Shown here: positions 50,933 through 61,047 of the stretch, in pieces
How the letters are laid out: each line of letters starts with the position of its first letter
How positions within the stretch are numbered: position 1 is the stretch's first letter
Assembly (NCBI GenBank): GCA_038380795.1
Contig: CM076261.1
Span: 92,898,418 to 92,962,417, forward strand
Source: Pyrocephalus nanus
Lineage: Eukaryota > Chordata > Aves > Passeriformes > Tyrannidae
DNA length: 64,000 nucleotides
Direction: 5' to 3'
Made by a program: the position numbers and the translations under genes
Notes under the pieces: generated by a model
Database searches by the model: none
What the model was told of the DNA's origin: nothing
Seen by the model: only the letters and a program-made list of their open reading frames with translations

Positions 50933-53900
50933 TAAAATGTATAATTTTATATCCCAAAGAAGTTGTTTAAGACCCTGATTCCGCAAATTAAGCAAGCAGA
51001 AAACTAGCTGCAAAAAAAAGACAATTAAAGAAGCACTAAATCTGAATTGAGGGGGAAGATGACACGTGTAGGAGTGGAATCATGCTGTTGGTGAGGTGAT
51101 ATCAAGCTGTTAAATCAGCTCACACATCTCAAAGTGCAACCTTTAAATAATGTTCCAGAAGCAACGCAGTGCACACTGAAATGTATAACAAAATTTTTTA
51201 AAGCCTGCAGCAGGCAAGGAGGCGACACCAGGCAAGCACACAGGGCGCTTCCCAAGTGCTCTCCTAACCTCAGACTATTTTTATCCCAGTGGATTTCCCA
51301 AGCCAAGCATTGTTTGTCATTCATCAGCCTTTAGTGAAACTCTTCCAATTACTCATTCTGTCTCCTCTTAAAGCAGTTCACTTTTTGCAACCTTCCCCAG
51401 CAATTCCAAAGGTCTGTGATCAGGTCAGCAAACAGCTTTAAATCTGAATTAAATGTAAATCGGTTAAGTTTGTTTCTTGCCCGCATTTGAGGGTCTTTGT
51501 ATCAAATACTACAAAGGAGAACAGTTGCCTGTATCCCTGGAAACACACAACCACCACCAAGAGCTTGGAGAAGCAACAGAGGCACATTTAACCTCTTCTT
51601 CACCCAAGGCACAATCTCTGCTTAGTTGGTAAAGCCTAACATTTTGGCAGGCAAGCTCTCATCTAGAGGGAACGCTGCCAGCTTTTCTACATGCAAACAG
51701 AAGAGATTCATTCATTTCCATCTCCCCCTACACTCCGCACAGATCATGTAACTTCAGCGTTTCTTCTTGGAAATCCAGCCCTTCCCCTGTCTCTGACAGT
51801 GTCAGTTGACGACGAAAACGGAGGTGCAGGTTCTTAAATGATAGTTATGTCTGCTGTGATAGGAAATGGCCTTGGAGAGGAAAAAAATTAGGGCAAAATT
51901 ATCTGTGACCCTGAACCACTGAGGCTACTGATGCATGAGGCTCAGCTGAAACCACGGGTGTTTACTCAGGAAAGAATCAAGCCAAACATCTCAGACCCTC
52001 TCTAATCTTCAGGCTGGGGTTTTATAAGGACTGAAGAAGCCAGATGTCCTAATTCCCACCAACAGTCAGTGAGATTTTTTTAAGACTCTATGCTTTTTGT
52101 TTAATTTATTCATTCTAAACCTATCACAGAATCAAAATTAGGGTAAACATTGTGTAGGAAGGGTACACCATCCCTTCTGGCCAGGTAATTGGTAGCACCC
52201 CAAGAAAATAATTAGTACATACAGCAAATCAAGAAAAAGTCAATGCAAACACTAAGGAAACAGCAGCATGGGTGCAAAGGAGGTCAAGTGCAGATGTTTG
52301 AAAGTATATCCTAAAACGTCACATATTCTCAGGAAGGAAGAAGTGATGCTTTATGTGAAACAAACACATTCAGTGGCTCCTCTTTTGTTTAGGAAAGCCA
52401 CAGAAATCACTCCAGGTGCTATCAAAACCACAGCCAGAAACAAAAACCAGAGAAATAAGGAAATCAGGTGATTAAGACACTAAAGACACTGCCTTGGTTT
52501 GCAGGGGAGGCCTCTCAAGTAAAACATCTATTTGGTTATTTAACTTTTTTTTTAAATAAACCAGAGAATTCGAATTTTAAAACATTTAGGGGCACACCTT
52601 CCATCAAAAGAACCCAGCAGCACAACACACACAGACAGGACAGTGAGTTCCCTGCAGCACCATGGGGTTTGTTTTATCTGGCTGCTCTTTCCAAACAGTC
52701 CAAGATTAATCTCCAAGACTCGCACTGGCACCGCAGCCATTGCCAGGTCAGTGTGATTAACCCCCATCAGTACTGAACAACATGTCCAGTATCCTCAAGC
52801 CCTGGACATCCTCCACAGACCCAGTGGAGACGCCTGGAATGTCAAACCAAGCCACTGCCATCGCTCCAGGACGGGTGACAACCTCTCTGCCTTCCAGGGT
52901 GGCACTGGGAGGAGCGCTGCCAGCAGCAGCCTGATGTTCTCGGGGGCAGTGATCAGAATGCTTAATCACAAGTTTCCAGACAAACAATTTAACTGCTTAA
53001 CCACTGCACAATAGTGTCTACAGCATCCTGCTGAGACATGTCACCACAATGCTTGAACTGGAAGCTCAGCCAAAGAAATCTGAAATCTCTCCAGACTCTG
53101 CTACGACCCGCCTGGTAGCTCAGGAAGCTCCTCAGATGCATTCCTGAGCGAAAAAAAACAGGTAGGGAACATCAGAGTTTCAACCTGGATTACAAACTTC
53201 TGACCCCCAATTAATCACAGCCAGAATACTCATCTTGGAGCTTAACTCCAGCAGAAACCTACTCTGGAATGAGGTTTCACTGTGGGTACAGGGGGTGCCT
53301 CCATAAATTCCTCTGGGGAGTTTTCACGTGTCTGTTGGCAACCCCCTCCAACTGCAAGGCAGTCACACAATCACGGGCCACTTGAATGCTGTTTACCGTA
53401 ATCACATTGACTTTAATTAGGTTTCCAAAGCTGACATTTACATCCTGAACACAAAATAGGCTGGTACAGCTGAGCAAGAGAGAGTGGGGAGTCCCTAGAG
53501 GAATTTCCTATCAATAACAGGCAAATGGTAGGTCACCTTTCCCTCCCTTTTACCCCAGAGGGAAGGAGGAAAAAGCTTTTTCTGCAGCTACAAAACTGGA
53601 TAGCACTCATTTATACTCATCTGTCTAAAGGACCCACAGATAGATAATTTGGAAATTGATATTTGTCCTGAATTAGGAGAACGTGGCAAAAATAGCATTT
53701 ACAGCAGAGTGTATTTGAATGCTGAAAAATCAAGGCAAGAGCAGAGAAAGGCTGAAAGGCACAGGGCACCCTTGGCTCTCCCAGTATGTACCAATACCAC
53801 CCCATGCTTCTGGAAATGAGGGAAAATGAATTGCTTGCTTGTAAATTAACAGAGCTGATGTGCTACTATGAATAAATTGGAGGTGGAATAATATACTCCC

Positions 53901-54729
53901 AGTGTGACTACAAACCTAATTTCCTTATTTAGTAGGAAGGAGAAAAGTTTCTTGCACTAGAAAAAGTCCTTAAGTAGCACCTCTGACATAGGGACAGTGT
54001 GCTAATGTTTTTGCAGCCCCTCAAATATGTCCAATGCTATTTACATAAAGTATTGTAACTCCTGATGAGAGATTTATGCGGGGAGCCTGAAAAGCTGGAC
54101 AAAAGCAAAAGACAGAGCTCTGATGGAAATTACTTATAATTTCTATAAAGGAAAACTCCAGAATGTGCTCACAACACCAAAATATGGCTTGTCCTCAGAT
54201 AACACCACGTCTGACATTCAAAGAGAAAAGCCCACATGCATCTTTTTCTCATTATGGTGCTTTTTCCTGTGCTGATCCAGCAAACAAGTCTCTATATTTT
54301 GTGACAACTAGACTGGGGAACTGATCAGGCTGAACAAGACTCTGCCACTGAAGCCCTACTAGTTTATACTGAAAATACCACCTGAATACAGGCTGTGCTG
54401 GTACCCAGGGTCCTGTCACCACTCCAGCCCAGAGACACCCCCAGCTCAAGCACCTCATCCACTCAAGTGCCCCAGAGCCTTTCACAATCAGGCCATACAC
54501 ACCATCTGTCATCCCAAGCACCTCTCCACACCCACACAGAATTCCACAGGGAACCCTCCAAGCACATGCCAGCGGTGCTGACAGAGCAGAGCTGGCACAG
54601 CCCTGCTTTCCAGTCGTCTTGGATTAATCGGCACTCTCCTGATCCTACTGCACACTTCCCAAATAAACAGAGCAGGGTTTGAAATGTTGACAGTGAGTTT
54701 AGTTTTTCCAGAAGCTTAACATCCAAAGC

Positions 54730-55288
54730 AACGTGGCAGCAGGTCAGGGGAGGGGATTCTTGCCCCTCTATTCCCCTTTGGTGTGACCCCACCTGCAGAA
54801 CTGCACCCAGCTCTGGAGTGCCCAGCACAGGAGGGACAAGGACCTGTCGGAGCAAGGCTGCAAAGGTGGTCAGAGGGCTGGAGCATCTCTGCTGCAGAGA
54901 CAGGGTGAGAGTTAGGGCTGCTCATTCTGGGTAAGAAAAGGCTCCACAGGGACCTTGGAGCCCCTTCCAGTACCTAAAGGGGCTCCAAGAGAGCTGGGGA
55001 GGAACTTTTGGCAATGCAGTGACAGGACAAGGGTGAATGGCTTTACACTGAAAAAGAGCAGGTTTAGTTTAGATATTAAGAAGTTTTTTTACAGTGAGGG
55101 TGGTAAAACACTGGCACAGGTTGCCCAGAGAGGTGATGGATGTCTCATCCCTGCAAAGATTCAAGACCAGGTTAGACTGGGTTCTGAACAACCTGATCCA
55201 GTTGATGTCCCTGCTCATTGCAGCAAGGCTGGAATAGATGACCTTTAAAGGTCCTTTCCAACCCAGATTTTTTCTGATTCTGTATTTC
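54730..55288 (+). mobile_element. CR1 LINE 3' fragment, longest in the window
   Basis: About 560 nt: GGTCAGGGGAGGGGATTCTT, GACCCCACCTGCAGAACTGC, GGTCAGAGGGCTGGAGCATC, AGTGACAGGACAAGGG and AGTGAGGGTGGTAAAACACT, ending AGGTCCTTTCCAACCCAG with TTCTGATTCTGTAT. It includes the end of the reverse-transcriptase ORF region but many stops; inactive. Confidence 0.93.
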
Positions 55289-57866
55289 ACTATTCCTTAT
55301 CCTCAGCTGCACTTGCAAAGTCTAAGAGCTCCCTTGGGCCCAGTTCTTGTTTGGTTAAGCACTGATGCAGGATGTGCTATTCACCTGAAATCATCTACAG
55401 ATCAAGGTGTCTTCTGAAAAAACACCAGAGGGCTATTTTTATTGGGTTTAAAACGTTATTTTGCATGTGCATCCCACCCAAGGCTATCAAGAGTATTCTG
55501 CACAAGTAAAACATGAATTTTAAAGCCCAATTCTGCTGTAATCAGATAGATTATCACAGTCTCATACACTTTTTTTGTACTATTTACATTTGCAGGTCTG
55601 TAGTTTGGAGTCTTTACTTTTTCAGGTTCTCAAAAGGGAGGCACCTCCAGACTAAGAGTACAACCACACCTTGTTCACCTGGTACAATGCAGGCACACAG
55701 AAGAGAGAAGGAAGAAAGGTAAATGGTACTGATTTTCTAGCTTTTACACTAAATCATGAATGATTTTATACATTTTTACATATATCTGGTTGATGTTACA
55801 ATCAGTGCACTCCAGTCTGCTTCTATACATCAAACAGTTCCACTACCTCAAAGCACACATATTACTGTACACCCATAGAAATTGGATTTGAATATGTAAC
55901 CACTGCTGTCCACAGCAGGCTTCACCAGAAATACTAACCTGCCATGGTTTGCAGTCCTGAGAGTGCTCAGACTCTTTCCACACAACTTTTTCCACAGGTG
56001 TGACCAACCTGCTTACCCTGTTACTGTATTAGCATAAGAATCTATTTTTAAAGAGAAATCCCATAGATAAAACCTTTTCTGAGGAATACAACTGTATCTC
56101 CTTTACAGACAGCAGTAGATACACTAGAGCAGCCCTACCACATGTTTATTCTCCTATAGCTCTTCAAGTTTCTGGTGGGTTTAGGAGGAACTGAGCAGCA
56201 ACAAAGCACATCTGGCCCACTCCACAGTTGGGAAGTGAGTTCAACTGCTGGATATCTGGTCAACCAGAACCAGTACAGTTTAGACCAGCTCTGCTCCAGA
56301 CCAGCCACAGTCGACTTTTGGGTCAAAATAAGGCGGGTTTGAAAAACAGGGACAGACTTGGAGGACAGAGATGAAGGTGAATGGGTGGTATCGTGGCTGG
56401 AAGTGAAGTCTCCTCTGTGACTGAGGCTGGACTGACAAACCTGTTGCCTTTTTTCAGAACAGGCAGTATCCCCTTCTTGGGAAATGTCTGGAAACAAGAA
56501 TGCTGCTCATCAATAAGGCTTTAATACTCTATTCACTAGTGGTGCATGCTACAGTGCCAGCATAAACAGGGATTTCCTTTCTTCCCCCAGCCTTCTCAGC
56601 TGTGTCAGTTTGCAAGATGCAGCTAACAAGATTACAGAACTGATCTGGATTAAAGGCAACAGCAAAACAAGCATTCATTTTTAACTTGGACTGAGTCTGC
56701 CAAACAATCACACCACCTATGCCAGCGCAACTCCGGTGGTAGCACAAGAAAACAAACAGCAAGAAGGGAGCTGGCACAGCTGCCAGAAGAAACACGTGTC
56801 TCACTGGGATAGCATTTGAATTGTAGACCTTTGCACTACACAATTTTTTCCACTCCTCCATCACAAACTGGATCTCCAGTCGAGTACTCTGGTCTCTTGT
56901 ACTACAAGGTAGAAGTATAGCATGGATTGAACGGGACACAAACAGGAAAAAAACAACCAACAAATACTAACACAGTAATGCAGTGGAATAAACTACTTTA
57001 GTGATGACTCAGTTGAATGTGCTTTGGGCCTTCTCCTCCTAAAAAGTTCAACTTAAGGAACAGGCTGGAATGCAGAACCTTCCAACCCTGCACCCATGCC
57101 TTCTACCTGGGAAAAGTAAGATTTTGCAGGTGGATGGGGAAGCTGATGAACTTGCTCTGGTCTTTTACTGTGGTGTAGGGATGGGACACAGCCAAATCAT
57201 GCTCCTTGAATTCAATTTTTTTAAGGTTAGATATATTCTTACCCTTACCTAAGGATGTTGTTCTTTTTTTGTTCAGCTTTTTGAGTTCTTACTCTGTCAA
57301 TATTAAAGAAGCTGACATTTTGGGGTGGTACTGGATAGAAAGGGAAGAAAAAAACATCCAAATTATGAACAGGTTAAGAGAGCCCTGGACATTGTATCTT
57401 TATTTGTTCAGGAGCTCTATCCACACTTGTCTCTAACTCCAGAAATAAGGGCAAAGCTGATAGCTGAAAGTTTTAATGCTGTCTCTATGCAGTTTATGTT
57501 TTAGACAGTGTAACAAAACTGGAAGACAATAAACCGGTCCGAGGATCACGGTAGGATGCAAGTCTGGCAATAACCTGGTTTGAGATTTGTTGTTATTACT
57601 TCCACATAAATGATGCCACCTTTACTTCTCACACCTGCTAGTCAAGAACTAACTAAGGACGAGCTTTAAGGGTCAGAAATTTCAAAGAAGGTGTAATGGA
57701 TGCAAAGTGGGCACCTCTGGGGTGGGAAAGCAAGACCATGTAGAAGAGATTTGCACTTCATCAAAAGCCACCTGGCAAGGGCTCACACGAGGCTTCCAAA
57801 TTATTCTTTTCTAAAAATCCCACCCTTTCCTTCCCACCCCTCAATCTTTTAAATGCATAGTACTAA

Positions 57867-57886
57867 TTTTTTTTTTTTTTTTTTTT
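57867..57886. repeat. T20 homopolymer
   Basis: Uninterrupted run of twenty T. Confidence 0.95.
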
Positions 57887-59566
57887 GTCAAATATGGCTA
57901 CAATTCTGCTTCAACCCCATCTTCTGAAACAGAGAGAGGTGATTTACTCCAAGTGCTGATCGAGATGTGGTGGCAGTGTTTACTTTCAGCGTGCACTTGA
58001 GCCCAAAGAAATTCCATCTCAGCAACACCCACCTCCTCACCTGCCACACCTGGGGCTGTGAGCAGGGCACAGCATGCCCTGCATTCTCTCCAAGCCCAAA
58101 GCCTGGAAATCCTTCCTTGTGCATTTGAACCCAGACAACACATCCCAGTGAAGTCATACCAAGATAAACAGGGAAGATAAACAACCTTTCCTCCCCTGGA
58201 AAAGGCATGCCTGTCTAGATACACGTTCACAGGAGGACACCACTGTTTGCACATTCATAAAAGCCTTTCTTTTCTTTTGGAACTGAAGCATGTCTGTAGT
58301 ATAATGCCAAAGGAAAAAGGGTGAAGGGAGCATGCCAGTTCTTTGAAATCCAAGAAAGCATTTCCCAGAATTGAGAAGCTGCCCTTGCATCCACTGCAGA
58401 CTTACAGCCTTCATCCCTCCAAGGAAACAGCTGTCCTTGAGGGGCTAAATCCATCCAGAATAAGCAGAGGTCCACAGCCCAAAGTTCTCAAAGAAGCAAA
58501 GCCTTCGTGCAGCCACACTGTTGTCTTGGTGAAAGGTATTTTGAGACAAACAGCAAAGGAATCACATTCTGGCCTCTTAACAGACTCCTACAGAAAGCCG
58601 AGTTCTGTTCCTCTGAGCTTAATAACGTGAGTTTTAATGAAAAGGGTTTCCTCTCCTGATCAAGGATTTGTGGGTAAGGCATACAGCTAAAGCACTGTTT
58701 CTACTCTGCTCTTAGGAAGTAGTGAAAGGCCCTTTTCCTCACTTCTTTGACCGTCAAACACACCCTTTTCCATTCACAGAGTGAACTCTGTTAGAAACAG
58801 AAGATGTTTCAAACCACAAATCAGGATTTATTTCCCCTCAATATTAGTACTTTCCATAAAGCTCTCTGCTTTAGCAGCAGAAGTACCTTTAATTGGCTCT
58901 TCTGGAGATTTCAGACCAAGTCTGACTTCCTTTGAGTACTGGAAATGTTCCCTCAGCCATCATCCCAGCAGCTGTGCTGACCAGGGAAGAGTCTTAAAAG
59001 ACCTTTTTTCTTTCAATTGCAGAGCTGTCTCAAAGACATTCACCTCTGAATATTCCTTCAGAGCTCCCTGGAAACAAGCCAAAGGCCAAACCTAGCTCCA
59101 GTGTCCTCCTCAGGTTGTAATTCAGAAGAAATGGAAGCTCTGTCTCCTCCACAAAAGGAGGGAGGGGGATAAAACCAAGGCAAAAAAAATCTCCAAGGCT
59201 ATTTTAATCTTAAATTATTCGGTTTGGTCGAACAGCAGTCATTCCAATGGAATGCAGGCTCGTACTCCAACAAGGGTTTACTGTTTCTAAAATAAATGTC
59301 ATGGTAATACATCAATGCCAGCCTTTTACTATGGAGTACCTGCACATTCAACAGTCGCTGTCCCAGCCTAACAAAATAAAAAAAGAAACACCATTTGTTA
59401 ATAGAAGGAAGTTTAACAGCTTCCCATCAGCTTCTTCATCAGGAAAGAACAACACAAAAATCCTATTTCTTTTGGAAAACAACCACCCAAATAAATGTAC
59501 ATATAAGAATTAAAAATTAAGGCAAGCCTCAAATAACTGCTACTTGCCTTTCTTTTGATCCTGCTT

Positions 59567-59570
<4 letters not shown>

Positions 59571-59598
<28 letters not shown>
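59571..59598. repeat. A28 homopolymer
   Basis: Uninterrupted run of twenty-eight A, with no recognisable retroelement body on its left. Confidence 0.95.
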
Positions 59599-60820
59599 GA
59601 CACATTCTTGCTTAAAATGAGGATATGTAACTGCAAACTGAACTCAGCACTGAATTTCTTACAGGAGTGTAAGTTTTGTATCCTTAAAGTCCATAACCAC
59701 AGGTATTTCTGAGCTGGAAAGAACAGATTTAATCTTTGCTTTTGTTATTCAGCTTTTACATACTTCTTTGGAAAAAGGAGCCGCCATTTCAAGTACCACA
59801 CTAAGAACCCTGGACATTCATTCACAGGAGAGGTTTAGGAGTGGCACCCAAAAAACCCTATTCCAGGTAAAAATAAATGTATGCAGTTGATGATAATGGT
59901 TGCTGTTGTTGTACCTCTAATCTGTCTGCTCACCAAATTATCCCTGAACACAGAGATGAGCTTACTGAATTGACAAGAGACAGATTTCCTGATCATCACC
60001 AGTGAAAATCCTTGGATTTCACAGGTGTAAGATCAAGGTCACAAGACCTGTTCCACTGAGGAATGCTCTTGAAGCTTTAGTATGTGCAGTCACGGAAATA
60101 AACAGCAGGAAAGGAAGAGCAAACATCCAAAACTCTTCAGTATTTTATTATAATTGGTTTTCTGGTGGGCAGAAGGAGACAAGACAACAAGTCACCTTAA
60201 CTCTGACAATTCTCTCCCTTCAGCAGCATCACGTCTCTGGAGTGGAATCTGAAGTACTGTTGGAAGGAAGGAGCAGATGGGAACCTGCTTCTACAGCAAG
60301 AACCTCACTGCAGAAAACAACCCCCATACCACCTACCCCCATGTAAGATTCTGCTCTTGGAGGAGAACTAAAAATCAAGCAAACCACAAAAGCATTTTGA
60401 CATGTTCAACTGAGCTTCGTTTCAGTTTAAAATACTGCAATACCTCAAAAACTGAAAGAATAAATGTACCAAAAGGTAAGGAAATATCTCAGCATTAAAG
60501 ATGCTTCAGAATAAACAGTGTTTCCATGCACACATAACATTTCCACATACAGCTAAGATTACAGAAGTTTCTATTCTGCAAAACATGAGTTCTCATTTTT
60601 TTTTTTTAGAACAATACATAATCATTAAGGTTTTTTATTCTCAAGGAAGGCTGGTACCACTTAAAGCTTCCGAAGTTACTCACAAGATATAACAGGGGAA
60701 GATTCTTTTAAAATAAACCACGAAACTTCTGAGTTTGTTTGCTTCCAGACTTCTACCTCTCATTTTTAAAGTTAAAACTTAACCTAAGGAACAGCACAAG
60801 AATGCTAAAAGCAGACTTAC

Positions 60821-61047
60821 ACGGACATCAGTAGCATCTCCATGCCGGATAATGCTGGCCCACGTGGTTGGTTCACTGCTGTTTTCAAAGTAGTGGAAAA
60901 CCTTTAGGACTCGTTCCATGGCCCCCGGGGAACGCTCCATCCCAGTACTGAGGTGAGTCTTTGCACTTGAACTCGGTGTATGATTCAAGTTTGGATCAAG
61001 GTAAGCTGCTGCCATGGTTTTGCTGGATGCTAGGTATCTGTCATATT
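60821..61047 (-). CDS. PTK2: PTK2 exon with start codon: FAK residues 1-65 (N-terminal tail and start of FERM F1)
   Basis: The exon starts after an acceptor (pyrimidine-rich tract ending CCTAG) at 61048-61049, has 32 nt of 5' UTR (61016-61047), and its coding part is 60821-61015. The start ATG has A at -3 and G at +4, a strong Kozak context, and begins the typical FAK N-terminus MAAAYLDPNLNHTP. The 65 codons end at DATDVR, followed by donor GTAAGT (60815-60820); phase 0. The first ~33 residues are the flexible tail that packs near the FERM-kinase interface; the rest opens the ubiquitin-like F1 lobe. The UTR segment carries a 4-codon upstream ORF (61030-61044). The acceptor proves that at least one untranslated exon lies further upstream. 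Confidence 0.97.
61030..61044 (-). promoter_or_regulatory. Tiny upstream ORF in the PTK2 5' UTR
   Basis: In the 32-nt untranslated part of the start-codon exon, ATG ACA GAT ACC TAG makes a complete 4-codon ORF, ending 14 nt before the FAK start codon and in a different frame. Its ATG has A at -3 (the first base of the exon) and A at +4, a moderate context. Such uORFs commonly reduce or tune downstream initiation; whether this one does is inference. Any transcript using this acceptor includes it. Confidence 0.6.

Larger units (their letters stand above)
49378..60820 (-). other. PTK2: PTK2 intron between residues 65 and 66 (11443 nt)
   Basis: Contains two plus-oriented CR1 fragments (50519-50932, 54730-55288), a T20 tract (57867-57886) and an A28 tract (59571-59598). 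Two minus-strand open frames at 56135-56963 look like chance frames. Nothing else recognised. Confidence 0.85.

Noticed and set aside
56135..56497. Minus-strand open frame of 120 codons
   Set aside because: Low-complexity Ser/Thr-rich translation, no known motif, no transcript evidence.
56529..56963. Minus-strand open frame of 144 codons with a hydrophobic stretch
   Set aside because: No family resemblance was recognised, it lies in an intron on the PTK2 strand with no supporting splice or neighbour evidence, and this length is expected by chance in 64 kb.
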